A stretch of DNA of 64,000 bases, from positions 389,931 through 453,930 of the forward strand of contig NZ_HG964939.1 of NCBI RefSeq assembly GCF_000613245.1. The letters are read 5' to 3'. The translations under genes and the position numbers were made by a program. The notes under the pieces were generated by a model. That model had not been told where the DNA came from and made no database searches. It saw only the letters and a program-made list of their open reading frames with translations. The stretch is from Mycobacterium asiaticum DSM 44297. GTDB lineage: Bacteria > Actinomycetota > Actinomycetes > Mycobacteriales > Mycobacteriaceae. Positions 7,853 through 17,481 of this stretch are shown here, piece after piece. Numbering within the stretch: position 1 is the first letter of the stretch; every line of letters starts with the position of its first letter.

Positions 7853-9634
7853 CTAGCTGGGAATCATGTCCCGCCATGTCTTGGGCGCCTTCGCGGGCGC
7901 GAGATCCGCTTGCTCGTATAGCTTTCCGTCCGGCCCGACATATCGACCGGTATGCGGGTCGTAGTGGGCGATCGCGACTGACGGCGTCCATTTGCCGGCG
8001 CCAGTACCGAACGAACTCGGCGCCGCCTGGCCGCCTGCACCGACAGCCGCGCCGGGTGGAGCGACTTCCGCCGGAGGAGCCGGTGCGGACGGGGCAGGCG
8101 GCGCCGGAAGCTCTCCCGGCAACGGCACGTCGAGTGGCGCTATCGGCGGAAGGTCAAACGACATCTGCGACGACGGAGCCCACATCGGCCTTGACGACGG
8201 CTCCGGTGGAACAGCGGCGCCCACCGTACCTGGTGGCGCGGTTTCTCCCCGCGGACCCGCCGGTGTGCCGCGCGGCACCGCGCCCGGCGGCAGCGGTGTT
8301 CCCTCGACCGGGCCGAAAATCCTGGCGTTGGGGTTCACCCGGTCATCGGGCGGGATGCCCTGAGCGATCAGGTTCGGATCGATCGGAGAAGGACCGAGAA
8401 CGTGCTGACGCATCGACAGCGGCATGAACGGCTGGTCGCTGTTGCAGATCTCGACCGTAGGCGCTCGCTTGCCCGGATGACCCATGCACGGATAGTTACG
8501 GGCGCCGCGAACCGAGAGCGGGGAGTCTTGCGGCAGTTTGCAATACAACCCGTCCGGTGTATCGATTTCAGTGAGATCGTCCGGGGATCGCCACTGGCTT
8601 TGCGGTATGAAACCGACCGTGCAAATGGGTGGATCGTCGATCGTGAGCGCGAAGTCGCCTTGGGCCGAACCCTCCGGGTGGGATGCTGGTCCCGCAGCCT
8701 GCTCGATGGCAACCGCCGATGGCAGCAACACCAGCAACTGCTCCAGTGAGGGGTGGTAGGTGACGCCGATCTGCCCGATGGTGGTCAGGTTTGCCAGCAA
8801 CACCGGCAGCGTCGGCTTGAGGTCATTGAGGAGCCGGGACGCCTCGTTGGCCGCGTCAGGACCGTCTCGCAGCAGGGTACGAACGTTGGCATCGTCGTTC
8901 GCCAACACGTCCGAAATCCCCGCGAGACCGCGCGCCCACTGCCGGATTGAATCGGTGGTGCGTGCTTGCGAATCCAGTAGCGGCCCACTGTCTTCGGTGA
9001 GGGTTTTTGTGCGATCGACGACGCCGTTGGCGTCGCGTGACAGCGTCGTCGTGGAGTCGAACAGTGACCCGAGATCGTAACCGGATCCATTGAAACCGCG
9101 GAAGGTCTCGTCGAGCAATTGGCCGAGTTTGGTCTTCGGGATGCTGGTGACCAAAGCATTGACCTGCTCGAGCATCGGCCCCACCGGCTGCGGAATCGTC
9201 GTGTCGCGCACCGCGATCACCGACCCGTCGTGCAGGTACGGCGGTGAATCGGTTTTGGGGCGCAGGTCCACATACTGTTCGCCCACCGCGGAGACACTGA
9301 GCACATGCGCACCGCACTGATTGGGGGGACCAGGACGCTCCGGACACGGTGACAAGTCCGCGGGGACCTTAGGTGAAGTCGCCAGTGAGAGTGTCGCTTT
9401 CGCGCCCCTCGGCGTCAACTCCACCGACGTGACCTTGCCGAGTTGAACGCCACGGTAGGTCACGTTGGAGAAGCGGTACAGGCCGCCGGCCGCCGGCAAC
9501 TCCAGCGTCACGGTGATCCGACCGATGCCCAGCAACATCGGCGCTTGGATGTAGTAGAGCACCATCGCAATCACGCCAATGGTCCCGACGATCGAAAATA
9601 TCGCCAGCTGGATCCGAACGAAGCGGGTCAGCAT
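7853..9634 (-). CDS. mceF: MCE-family protein MceF
   Basis: This is the last of the six mce genes, encoding 593 residues. It has an N-terminal transmembrane anchor (about 7-29), then the MlaD/MCE domain (about 35-125) containing the V-x-Y-R-G-V-Q-L-G-K-V core. A helical region follows, then a long Pro/Ala-rich tail (about 450-545). The C-terminus YDPHTGRYVGPDGKLYEQ followed by TWRDMIPS is characteristic of MceF. ATG 9634 directly abuts the mceE stop. With the other Mce proteins it would form the periplasmic lipid-conducting channel of a YrbE permease. It is long for the subclass because of the Pro-rich extension. Confidence 0.95.
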   Translation of the reverse strand: MLTRFVRIQLAIFSIVGTIGVIAMVLYYIQAPMLLGIGRITVTLELPAAGGLYRFSNVTYRGVQLGKVTSVELTPRGAKATLSLATSPKVPADLSPCPERPGPPNQCGAHVLSVSAVGEQYVDLRPKTDSPPYLHDGSVIAVRDTTIPQPVGPMLEQVNALVTSIPKTKLGQLLDETFRGFNGSGYDLGSLFDSTTTLSRDANGVVDRTKTLTEDSGPLLDSQARTTDSIRQWARGLAGISDVLANDDANVRTLLRDGPDAANEASRLLNDLKPTLPVLLANLTTIGQIGVTYHPSLEQLLVLLPSAVAIEQAAGPASHPEGSAQGDFALTIDDPPICTVGFIPQSQWRSPDDLTEIDTPDGLYCKLPQDSPLSVRGARNYPCMGHPGKRAPTVEICNSDQPFMPLSMRQHVLGPSPIDPNLIAQGIPPDDRVNPNARIFGPVEGTPLPPGAVPRGTPAGPRGETAPPGTVGAAVPPEPSSRPMWAPSSQMSFDLPPIAPLDVPLPGELPAPPAPSAPAPPAEVAPPGAAVGAGGQAAPSSFGTGAGKWTPSVAIAHYDPHTGRYVGPDGKLYEQADLAPAKAPKTWRDMIPS

Positions 9635-10969
9635 CTATCCGTCACCTTCCGCCGGCAATGGACCGGGACCTGGATTCGGCACCGGTGCCACAGAGGGCGT
9701 CCCAGCTGGAAGAGGCCCGGGCAACGACGCCGATGGCGCCCCAGCTGGAGGGGGCCCAGGCAACTGCGCCCCACCCGGAAGCGGCCCAGGCAGCGATGCC
9801 TGATAGGGCGGCGGTCCTGGCAGCGGAGGCAGCGGAAGGGCATCGGGATCGATCCAAGGCGGCCGCACCGCGGAATGCAGCGGATCGAGTGTGTACCTCA
9901 AGTAGTACGGCTCCCCGGGCATCGGCACCAGCGGCTGGTCCAGCTGCCCAAAGCGGGTCCCCAGAAGCAGTCCCCGCTTGAGCCGCGGAATTGTGAGGTC
10001 CAGCTGGACGTGCAGGTTGAAGTAATCGCCTCGCACCGCACGGTCGACGAAGTTCTGAGTGAAGGGGAACACGAACCCTGCCGCGATCGCTGTGCCGAGC
10101 TCCGGCCCGACGTCGGCGAGCGCACGGATGGTCGGCTCCAAGTTCTGCAGATTCTTGACCAGGTCGGCCTGGCTGTCATTGATCAGCCGGGTGGCGGTAT
10201 TGCTGAAGGCGCGCAGCTTGTCCAGCGCGGTCGTCAGACGTGGCCGCTCCCTGATCAGCACGTCGAGCGCGGGAGGTACCTTGCGCAGCGCCTCGGCGAG
10301 AACGTCACGTTGCCCGGCGAAGGTGCCGGCAAGCCGGTTCAGCGCTTCAATGGAGTCCACGATGTTGTTCCGCTGTTGGTCGAGTGTTCCGACGAACGTG
10401 TCGAGGCGGGTGAGGAGATCGCGCAGGGTGCCGGCACGCCCGGACACGGCTACGGAGAAATTGTGGATGACCTCCCCGATCTGTCCCAGCCCCCCGCCGT
10501 TGACCACGGCGCCCAGCGACGACAGCGTCTGCTCGGTCGATGGGTAGGCAGATGACCGGGCAAGCGGGATGGTCGCTCCCGGCTGCAGCCGTCCGCTCCC
10601 CGTTTGGCCGAGCGGTGGATTGAGCTCCAGATGCATCGACCCCAACAGGCTGGTCTGACCGACACTCGCCACCACATTGGCCGGAACCACGACGTCGCGG
10701 TTCACTGAAATCTCGACGTCGGCGTGCCAGCCTTTCACCTTCATCGTGCCGACGCTGCCGACCACGACGTCGTTGATCATCACCGGCGAATTCGACTCCA
10801 TTGTGCCAACATTCGGGATTTCGACGTGGTAGATGACGGCCCCGGGGCCGCGTCCGACCGCCCCGGGCAGTGGTAGTGAATTCAGGCCGTGGAACGCGCA
10901 CCCGGTCACCGTCAACACCACGCAACCACCGATGGCAAGCATCCGCCGAGCCCTAGTCCGGGCCATCAT
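9635..10969 (-). CDS. mceE: MCE-family lipoprotein MceE
   Basis: The protein has 444 residues. The N-terminal signal peptide ends in the lipobox VTGC with Cys24 as the lipidated residue, as expected for the E position of mce operons. The MCE domain spans about 45-125 (VMINDVVVGSVGTMKV), followed by a helical needle region. The last 75 residues are an imperfect Pro-rich repeat around LPGPLPAG. The start is ATG 10969 or the adjacent ATG 10966; the sequence ATGATGG overlaps the TGA that would end the frame-restored mceD, implying coupling. Confidence 0.95.
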   Translation of the reverse strand: MMARTRARRMLAIGGCVVLTVTGCAFHGLNSLPLPGAVGRGPGAVIYHVEIPNVGTMESNSPVMINDVVVGSVGTMKVKGWHADVEISVNRDVVVPANVVASVGQTSLLGSMHLELNPPLGQTGSGRLQPGATIPLARSSAYPSTEQTLSSLGAVVNGGGLGQIGEVIHNFSVAVSGRAGTLRDLLTRLDTFVGTLDQQRNNIVDSIEALNRLAGTFAGQRDVLAEALRKVPPALDVLIRERPRLTTALDKLRAFSNTATRLINDSQADLVKNLQNLEPTIRALADVGPELGTAIAAGFVFPFTQNFVDRAVRGDYFNLHVQLDLTIPRLKRGLLLGTRFGQLDQPLVPMPGEPYYLRYTLDPLHSAVRPPWIDPDALPLPPLPGPPPYQASLPGPLPGGAQLPGPPPAGAPSASLPGPLPAGTPSVAPVPNPGPGPLPAEGDG

Positions 10970-11154
10970 TGCTGCGGCCCTTCCGCGGGCAGCAGCATGC
11001 CCGACACACCCGGCGGTGGCGGTGGCGCTTGCATCGGCGTCGACGGCGGAGGCGGCAGCGGCATCGCCAGGCCCGGTATCCGCGGAGGTGGCTCGGCCCC
11101 CGGCGCTCCTACGGGATCACCGGGCAGGCCGGTGTAGGCCGACACCGCGGGGGG
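10966..11154 (-). pseudogene. mceD: Out-of-frame remnant: proline-rich C-terminal tail of MceD
   Basis: A frame different from the current mceD reads AVSAYTGLPGDPVG and then a Pro-rich stretch with PLPPPPSTP and QAPPPPPGVSG, ending in TGA at 10968-10966, exactly overlapping the mceE start. This is the kind of tail mycobacterial Mce proteins carry. Reading continues from mceD into this frame if the G6 run on the plus strand (11149-11154) had seven bases. It is either a real one-base deletion or a homopolymer sequencing error. Confidence 0.75.
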
Positions 11155-12398
11155 ATCTCCGGTGGCCCGGGCTTCGGGCCCTCGCCACCAGGCGCCAACC
11201 GCTCTTCGGTGTAGAGGATCTTCGAGGGGTCCACCGACTTCTGGATGAAGATGTTGATGGGAATGGGCAGATTGTTGAAGTTGAGCAACCGCAACCCGGG
11301 ACCTAGAAACAGCGAGCACAGCTTGCCCGATTCGGTGGAGGTGACGTTCTCGAGGGCGCCGATTTGTGAGCAGCCCGGAATCGGCAACGGAATCATCAGA
11401 CCCGAGAACGTCGGATTGGCGAAGTTCATGATCCCGAACCCGCCCACGATTGTCCCGGTGTCTGCGTTGTAGTCGTTGAAGAAGTTGCCCAGCGCGTTCG
11501 GCGCACCGTGCAGAATGTTCTCCAGAGCCATGTGCTGATCCACCAGGGTCTGGGTGACGTCGGCCAACCGGGCGACCTGCTCACTGGTCTGGTTGCGAGA
11601 GCCGGCGATGAACCGCTGCACCTCGCCGACAGCGGTCGACAGGTCGGTCAGCGCCGCGTCCAACTCGGACTTGCTGTCGTTGACCACGCTGCTGAGCGTG
11701 GCCAGGCGGTCGTTGAACTGCACGATCTGGGTGTTGCTGTCGCGCAGCGCGGTCACGAAGGTCTGCAGGTTTTTGATGATGTCGACGATGTTGCCGCTGC
11801 CGTTGGCGAGTATCCGGCCCACTCCGGACAACTGGGCCAGCGCCTGCCGCAGCTTGTCGCCGTTGCCTTCGAGCGCGTCGGCGGCGCTGTCGATGAACCG
11901 GCCCACCGAAGTACCCGATACACCGCTGCGGGGTCCCAAATCCGTTGCCAGACGCATCAACTGGGTTTTCACTTCGTCCCACTCCACGGGTACCGCGGTG
12001 CGGTTGACGGGTATCACCGCGCCGTCCGCCATGACCGGGCCGCTGGTCCGGTAGGCGGGGGTGAGTTGCACGTAACGGGCGGCCACCAGGTTCGACGCCA
12101 CAATCACCGCTTTCGCGTCCGCCGGAACGGGCACGCCGTGGTTGATCTCGAGGGTCATCTTGGTTTGTGGCCCCTGCGGAACTATGGACTCGATCGTGCC
12201 GACTTTGACCCCCGACACCCGCACCTCGTCACTGGGGTAGATCGCCGTGGCGGTAGTGAAGTATGCCGTAATCGTCTTTGGGGCAAAGAACGTATTTCGG
12301 ATGACCATGCCCGCACCGGCAACGATCAGCCCCACCAGGACAACCGCGACGACGACCACCAGCCTCTTGCGCGGGACGCGGGAGATCCGAGAAATCAT
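11109..12398 (-). CDS. mceD: MCE-family protein MceD (apparently frameshifted at the C-terminus)
   Basis: As read, the product is 429 residues: a membrane anchor (about 12-34), the MCE domain (about 38-120, with VRVSGVKVGTIESI), a long helical segment, and the C-domain ending in QKSVDPSKILYTEERLAPGG. It then stops after an atypical PPRCRPTPACPVIP. With one extra C in the minus-strand C6 run the frame continues to 10966, giving about 477 residues with a proline-rich tail. ATG 12398 overlaps the mceC stop (ATGA); longer upstream starts would lie inside mceC. The core domains are intact, so even the short form may work. Confidence 0.9.
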   Translation of the reverse strand: MISRISRVPRKRLVVVVAVVLVGLIVAGAGMVIRNTFFAPKTITAYFTTATAIYPSDEVRVSGVKVGTIESIVPQGPQTKMTLEINHGVPVPADAKAVIVASNLVAARYVQLTPAYRTSGPVMADGAVIPVNRTAVPVEWDEVKTQLMRLATDLGPRSGVSGTSVGRFIDSAADALEGNGDKLRQALAQLSGVGRILANGSGNIVDIIKNLQTFVTALRDSNTQIVQFNDRLATLSSVVNDSKSELDAALTDLSTAVGEVQRFIAGSRNQTSEQVARLADVTQTLVDQHMALENILHGAPNALGNFFNDYNADTGTIVGGFGIMNFANPTFSGLMIPLPIPGCSQIGALENVTSTESGKLCSLFLGPGLRLLNFNNLPIPINIFIQKSVDPSKILYTEERLAPGGEGPKPGPPEIPPRCRPTPACPVIP

Positions 12399-13513
12399 TG
12401 CGATCCTCCGATCCTGCCGCCCAGCGTGCAGTTGGGGCACTCCGGCATGCCGTTGTACGGCCAGGGGAACAGCGACCGAGGAACCGTCGACGGGAAGCCG
12501 GGGCCGCGACCCGTGTCGAAAGTGCGGAATCCCCAGAGGTAGTCAAGGAATGGCTGGAATAGCGGCGGCTGCAGGAGGTTCGGGACGAACGCCGAGTAGG
12601 CGTACATGCTGGAGATAGCCTCACCGACGGTGATCTGGAACTTGGCGAGACCCGGCAGCGCCTTGCTGATGTTGTCGCGGTTTTTCTGCAGCATCGCCGT
12701 CACCGAATTCAGCCGCTCCAGCGTCGGTGCCAACTTGCTCTCGTTCTCATGCACCAGTGCCGTCAGCTGCTTCGCCACCGCCGACGTGTTGGCCAGCAGG
12801 TCAACGATCTCTTGTCGGCGCGCCACCAAGACTTGGAGCAGATCGTCGGCGTTGAGAATCAGCTTGTTGACCTGTTGGCTGCGTTCGGAGAGGACCCCGG
12901 TGACGTCGCTGGCACTCTTGAACAGCTCACTCAGGCTTTTGTTGCGGCCGTTGAGGGTTCGCGATAACCGGGTGAGCGAGTCGAAGGCTGGGCCCAACTT
13001 GGGTGCAATCTGGTCGAGCGTCGCCGCCAGCGTGTCCAACGACTGATTCAGTGTCGCGGTGCTGGTTTCACTGGTGTTCGTGGTTAATTCGCTGACCGCT
13101 TCCGTCAACGAGTAGGGCGAGGACGTGCGAGAAGTGGGAATGACGGCATTCGGACGCATATTGCCGCTGCCGGCGGAATCCAGCGCCAGCATCCGCGCAC
13201 CCAGCAGTGTGTCGGTACGAATGTGCGCGGTGGTCTCCGACCCGAGCAGGATATTGCCCTTTACCGCGAAGGTCACCAGGGCATCGCCGTTCTGCAGGGA
13301 CACATCCGACACCGTGCCCACCTTGATCCCGGACACCGTCACGGGGTTCCCCGCCGCGAGGCCGCCGGCTTCGGTGAACACCGCCTTGTATCGGACAGCG
13401 GTCGCCCACGAGGTCAACCGATCTGGTGCCAGGCCCACCAGGATGACCAGCACGATCAAGATCGCGCCGATGAATCCGGCCTTGACGAGCTCAGCTCCGC
13501 GATACTTCAGCAT
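12395..13513 (-). CDS. mceC: MCE-family protein MceC
   Basis: From ATG 13513, which overlaps the mceB stop as TGATG, the product is 372 residues. An in-frame ATG at 13528 would add five residues. It has an N-terminal membrane anchor (KAGFIGAILIVLVILVGLAP), the MCE domain (about 38-118, with VTVSGIKVGTVSDV), then predicted coiled-coil/helical needle sequence, and a C-terminal Pro-containing segment ending SQ. It is the third Mce subunit in the A-F series and would assemble in the periplasmic channel. Confidence 0.94.
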   Translation of the reverse strand: MLKYRGAELVKAGFIGAILIVLVILVGLAPDRLTSWATAVRYKAVFTEAGGLAAGNPVTVSGIKVGTVSDVSLQNGDALVTFAVKGNILLGSETTAHIRTDTLLGARMLALDSAGSGNMRPNAVIPTSRTSSPYSLTEAVSELTTNTSETSTATLNQSLDTLAATLDQIAPKLGPAFDSLTRLSRTLNGRNKSLSELFKSASDVTGVLSERSQQVNKLILNADDLLQVLVARRQEIVDLLANTSAVAKQLTALVHENESKLAPTLERLNSVTAMLQKNRDNISKALPGLAKFQITVGEAISSMYAYSAFVPNLLQPPLFQPFLDYLWGFRTFDTGRGPGFPSTVPRSLFPWPYNGMPECPNCTLGGRIGGSQ

Positions 13514-14535
13514 CAGGGTTCGGTGCACCTTCCAGCTTCTGACCTGAAGAACGGCGATATCACCGTCTTGCCCTGAAGATCCGTGCCGCGGAGCTCCAGC
13601 TGACAGAGGTAGTAGGGGATGGTGGCGCCGGCCACTCCGAGCCGGACCAATTTGCGATAGTTCTTTGGCGCCTTAGCGATAGCGGTGTCGAGGCGGTCTT
13701 TGTCGTCATCGAGTATCGGCGCCAGCCGGCTCAACTGGTCAATGGTGCCGGACAGCGGCGGTCGCGCACTGCTCAAAAGATCGGCCAGCGAGGCGGTTCC
13801 GTTGTCCAACGCCTCGATGGCGGCGCCGATGGTGTTTCGGTCATCCGAGAGCCCGCTGACAAGCCGCTCCAGGCGATCGACCGCGCCGGAGAATTGCTTG
13901 CCGTCCCGGGAGATCGTGGCGACCACGGTGTTGAGGTTGTCGATCAGTTGCTGAACGGTTTCGTCGTTGTCGGCCAATGCGTTTGAGAACGATGTCGTCT
14001 TGGCGAACAGCGAGTCAAGCGTTCCGCCCTGACCCTGGAAGACCTGCAACAACGCCGAAGTCAGCGTGTTGACGTCCTGCGCATTCAGGCCCTGGATAAC
14101 AGGTTTCAATCCCCCAAGAAGCAGATCGAGGTCAAGCGCCGGCGCGGTACGGTCGACCGGAATCTGGGCGCCGTCCGCCAGACGCTTGGTCGGGCCTGGG
14201 CCGTCGATGAGCTCCAGGTAGCGATCGCCGACAAGGTTGAGGTAGCGGACCGCTGCCCTGGTGCCCTCGGTAAGGACGATGTCGCGGTCGGCGTCGAACT
14301 CCACCACAACCTTCTTGTCCGGGCGCAGCGTGATATCGCTGACAGTGCCTACCCGGATCCCGGCGACCCGCACCGTCTGCCCAACTTTGAGACGCGACAC
14401 GTCGTTGAACACAGCCGAATACCCGGTCGTCGAACCGGTCTGGTACTGGCCGAAGATAAAGAACAGACAGCCGGTCAGCACCGTCATCACGGCCGCGAAG
14501 ATCGCGAACTTGATCAGCGTAGCGCGCGTCCTCAT
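13513..14535 (-). CDS. mceB: MCE-family protein MceB
   Basis: The 340-residue protein has one N-terminal transmembrane helix (about 8-28) and the MCE domain (about 38-120; VRVAGIRVGTVSDITL). The helical region is followed by a short C-terminal domain ending in CQLELRGTDLQGKTVIS and RCTEP, as in other MceB proteins. The helix contains LTGC, but the context is a membrane anchor and not a convincing lipoprotein signal. ATG 14535 overlaps the mceA stop (ATGA). The 61 upstream in-frame codons overlap mceA and are not expected to be translated. Confidence 0.94.
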   Translation of the reverse strand: MRTRATLIKFAIFAAVMTVLTGCLFFIFGQYQTGSTTGYSAVFNDVSRLKVGQTVRVAGIRVGTVSDITLRPDKKVVVEFDADRDIVLTEGTRAAVRYLNLVGDRYLELIDGPGPTKRLADGAQIPVDRTAPALDLDLLLGGLKPVIQGLNAQDVNTLTSALLQVFQGQGGTLDSLFAKTTSFSNALADNDETVQQLIDNLNTVVATISRDGKQFSGAVDRLERLVSGLSDDRNTIGAAIEALDNGTASLADLLSSARPPLSGTIDQLSRLAPILDDDKDRLDTAIAKAPKNYRKLVRLGVAGATIPYYLCQLELRGTDLQGKTVISPFFRSEAGRCTEP

Positions 14536-15791
14536 CCGGGCATTCCGACCTGGGCGGAGTTGCGCGGTGGGCCCTGGATCGGACCGTACAAGAGCTGTTT
14601 GAGGAGATCGGAGTTGATCAGCAGCTGCTGGTTTCCGTACACCACCGGGTTGGCACCGATGTCTGTAATCAGCTGCGGCGGTGGGTTGTTGAACGGCAGC
14701 TGCGGTAGACCCAGGCACCGCGGACCGCCCGTCGCCGCGACCTTGGGCAAATTCGCCGGGTATCGATAACGTTCAGCGCCCCACGTAAGGCTTGCCGTGA
14801 TGTTGATGCTCGGTTCCAACAACGGCGGACCGTGCGCTATCCGTACCAGCCCGCCGAGGCCGCAGGTGAACACTTCGTGGTACGCATTGGTCAGATCGGT
14901 CGTCGGCACCAGCAGGTGCAGCACATTCGTCAACGGTTGGCGGTTAGTCGACAGGACGTCGTTGCCGATGTCGGCAAGGCCGATCGCGCTGATCAGCAAG
15001 GCATCCAGGTTGTGCTGTTCGTCGACAATCGTCTTGCTGATCCGGTTTGCGTTGGCCACGGTCCGGATGAGATCCGGCGACGCATCGGCATAGGCGTTGG
15101 ACACCACTGGTAACACCGCGAGGTCATGGTTCAACGCGGGAAGGCTCGGTTCCAGTCTGGCCAGGAACGAATCCAGGTCGCTCAATGACTGGCCGAGTTG
15201 TGCGCCGCGTCCACTGAATGCTTTGGCCAGCGCACCCAGTGACTCGTTGAGCTTCGCCGGGTCAATCTGATCCAGCACCGAAACCAGTTGCTGGAACACC
15301 GTGTTGATCTCGACCATGACGTGCTGGCCGGTCAGCCGCTGCCCCGCATGTAGTCGCTGCGCCGAGGGCTCGGCGGGCTCTATAAATTGGACAGACTTGG
15401 CACCGAACACCGTCGACGAGGCGATTTCGACAAGCACGTTGGCGGGAATGTATTTGAGCGCCGACGGGAACATTGCCAAGTGGAGCGCGGCCTTGCCGTC
15501 CGGCAGCGGCTCTATCGAGTCGACCTTGCCCACCGGTACGCCACGCAAGGTGACCCGCGCGTCCGGGTTCATGACCAGGCCCGCGCGTTGCGACACCACC
15601 GTCACGGGTACAGATTCGGTGAGTCCACCCTGGAATAGCGTTATCGCGAAAGTGATTATCCCGGCGATCACCAGGATGGTGACAACACCCAGTAACGGAC
15701 GGACATAGGTACGTGGCTTTGGCCGGCCTGAACCATGCGACCGGCCGCGCGCGCTCGGCGCGCCGCGACCCGACGGTACCCGCGTGGTCAC
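14532..15791 (-). CDS. mceA: MCE-family protein MceA
   Basis: The 419-residue product starts at GTG 15791 with GGGGAGGTGAAGAG just upstream. After a basic N-terminus (residues 1-30) comes one membrane helix (about 32-55) and the MCE domain (about 60-140; VTLRGVPVGKVDSIEPLPDGKA in parts). A helical segment and a C-terminal domain with two Cys (FTCGLGG and GPRCLGLPQL) follow. This is the first Mce subunit, just after the two permease genes, giving the canonical yrbEA-yrbEB-mceA-F order. The neighbours suggest lipid or sterol-like substrate import, but the mce cluster number cannot be assigned with confidence. Confidence 0.95.
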   Translation of the reverse strand: MTTRVPSGRGAPSARGRSHGSGRPKPRTYVRPLLGVVTILVIAGIITFAITLFQGGLTESVPVTVVSQRAGLVMNPDARVTLRGVPVGKVDSIEPLPDGKAALHLAMFPSALKYIPANVLVEIASSTVFGAKSVQFIEPAEPSAQRLHAGQRLTGQHVMVEINTVFQQLVSVLDQIDPAKLNESLGALAKAFSGRGAQLGQSLSDLDSFLARLEPSLPALNHDLAVLPVVSNAYADASPDLIRTVANANRISKTIVDEQHNLDALLISAIGLADIGNDVLSTNRQPLTNVLHLLVPTTDLTNAYHEVFTCGLGGLVRIAHGPPLLEPSINITASLTWGAERYRYPANLPKVAATGGPRCLGLPQLPFNNPPPQLITDIGANPVVYGNQQLLINSDLLKQLLYGPIQGPPRNSAQVGMPG

Positions 15792-15813
15792 CTCTTCACC
15801 TCCCCACCATCCG

Positions 15814-16659
15814 CTATCCAGAAAGATTGAAGTTGCCGTTGGCGCCGTAGACCGACAGTGACACCAGCAGGGTCACTGATACCACGACGATCAGAGAGGT
15901 GCGGACCGCATTGCCGGTCGCGGTACCAACACCGGATGGCCCACCCGAAGCGAAATATCCGTAGTAGGTGTGGATCAACAGGATGGTCAGCGCCATCAGA
16001 GTGGCCTGTAGGAATGACCACAACAGGTCGTACGGGTTCAGGAAAGTGTCGAAGTAGTGGTTGTACAAGCCCGCTGACTGGCCGAGCAGAAACACGGTGG
16101 TGAACTGACTGGCGACGAAGGACAACGCCACCGCAATGGCGTACAACGGCGTGATCGCCATCATGCCGGCCAAGATCCTGGTGCTCACCAGGTAGGCGAC
16201 GGGTCGAATCGCCATGGATTCCAGCGCGTCGACTTCTTCGTTGATTCGCATGGCGCCCAATTGCGCGGTCACCCCGGCGCCGAACGTTGCCGCCAGACCG
16301 ATTCCCGCAACCACCGGCGCAGCGATACGCACATTGATGAAAGCGGACAGGAAGCCGGTCAGCGCTTCGATGCCGATGTTGCCCAGTGAGCTGTAACCCT
16401 GGACGGCCAGCGTGCCGCCGGTCGCCAGCGTCAGGAACCCGACGATCACGACAGTTCCGCCGATCATCGCCAACGTTCCAGCGCCCATACTGATTTCGGC
16501 GATGAGACGGATCACTTCGCGCCGATAACGAGTGGCGGCAAAAGGAATGGCTGCCAGCGCCTTGCCGTAGAACATGGTGTGGTCGCCGAGACGCCCCATC
16601 AAAGCGACTGGCTTGTCCAGTTGCCTTGATAATCGCGGGTATACGGCCCTCAGCGCCAC
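15814..16659 (-). CDS. yrbEB: YrbEB/MlaE-type permease subunit
   Basis: The protein has 281 residues and about six membrane helices, and belongs to the MlaE permease family. Diagnostic segments are GAGVTAQLGAMRINEEVDALESM, the conserved cytosolic loop that contacts the ATPase (here given in shortened form), and PVAYLVSTRILAG. The start is GTG 16659, 12 bp after the yrbEA stop. With YrbEA it forms the inner-membrane permease of the Mce importer. The Mkl-type ATPase that drives such systems is not in the window. Confidence 0.95.
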   Translation of the reverse strand: MALRAVYPRLSRQLDKPVALMGRLGDHTMFYGKALAAIPFAATRYRREVIRLIAEISMGAGTLAMIGGTVVIVGFLTLATGGTLAVQGYSSLGNIGIEALTGFLSAFINVRIAAPVVAGIGLAATFGAGVTAQLGAMRINEEVDALESMAIRPVAYLVSTRILAGMMAITPLYAIAVALSFVASQFTTVFLLGQSAGLYNHYFDTFLNPYDLLWSFLQATLMALTILLIHTYYGYFASGGPSGVGTATGNAVRTSLIVVVSVTLLVSLSVYGANGNFNLSG

Positions 16660-16671
16660 CTCTGCGTGCCC

Positions 16672-17481
16672 CTACTTCCCTGACACCTTGATGCCTATGG
16701 CGGTGACGACCACATTCACGACGAACAGGGACATGAACGCGTATACGACGGTTTCGTTGACGGCGTTGCCGACAGCCTTGGCGCCCCCACCGGTGATCGA
16801 CAGCCCTCGGTAACAAGCCACGACACCCGCGATCAGACCGAAAAGCGCTGCCTTCACACAGGAAATAATGACTTCGGGTACGCCGGTCAACAGCGTGATG
16901 CCCGCAGCGAACGCGCCAGGATTGACGTCTTGGACGAAGACCGAAAAGATGTAACCGCCTAGGACGCCGATGATGACCACCAGACTGTTCAGCAGCAACG
17001 CAACCAGTCCTGAAGCCAGCATCCGTGGCGTCACCAACCGTTGTACCGGGTTGATGCCGAGTACTTCCATCGCGTCAATCTCTTCGCGGATGGTCCGTGA
17101 ACCCAAGTCCGCACACATCGCCGTGGCACCCGCGCCGGCGACGATCAGCACCGTGACCAGTGGCCCCACCTGGGTGACGGCACCGAAAGCCGCACCGGCA
17201 CCGGATAAGTCCGCTGCGCCGAGTTCGCGCAACAGGATGTTCAGGATGAAACTGACCAAGACGGTGAACGGGATAGCGACCAACAATGTTGGAGCCAACG
17301 ACACGCGGGCTACAAACCACGACTGTTCAATGAATTCTCGGCCCTGAAAGGGCCGGCGGAACAGGAACCTGACCGCGTCCCGAGTCATCGCGAACAACGC
17401 GCCGACGGCCTGCATCGGCCCAGCCAGGCTGCTGGGCAACGCCACGCCGGGCGACCACCGATCGCTGCCTCCCTTCGCCAT
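16672..17481 (-). CDS. yrbEA: YrbEA/MlaE-type permease subunit
   Basis: From ATG 17481 the product has 269 residues; a TTG three codons upstream is also in frame. It has about six membrane helices and the MlaE signature loop TAMCADLGSRTIREEIDAME and GINPVQRLVTPRMLA. The FLFRRPFQGREFIEQSWFVARVS N-terminal segment (shortened) resembles YrbE4A-type proteins from what I recall of the family. First gene of the mce operon; the promoter must lie in the 311-bp gap upstream. Confidence 0.95.
   Translation of the reverse strand: MAKGGSDRWSPGVALPSSLAGPMQAVGALFAMTRDAVRFLFRRPFQGREFIEQSWFVARVSLAPTLLVAIPFTVLVSFILNILLRELGAADLSGAGAAFGAVTQVGPLVTVLIVAGAGATAMCADLGSRTIREEIDAMEVLGINPVQRLVTPRMLASGLVALLLNSLVVIIGVLGGYIFSVFVQDVNPGAFAAGITLLTGVPEVIISCVKAALFGLIAGVVACYRGLSITGGGAKAVGNAVNETVVYAFMSLFVVNVVVTAIGIKVSGK

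Noticed and set aside
9642..9860. Proline-rich repeat in mceE as a VNTR or CRISPR-like element
   Set aside because: The repeat is coding, in frame and degenerate, as usual in Mce C-terminal tails.
9443..10555. Long plus-strand open frame opposite mceE/mceF
   Set aside because: Antisense to strongly supported mce genes; composition is typical of a shadow frame and no domain is visible.
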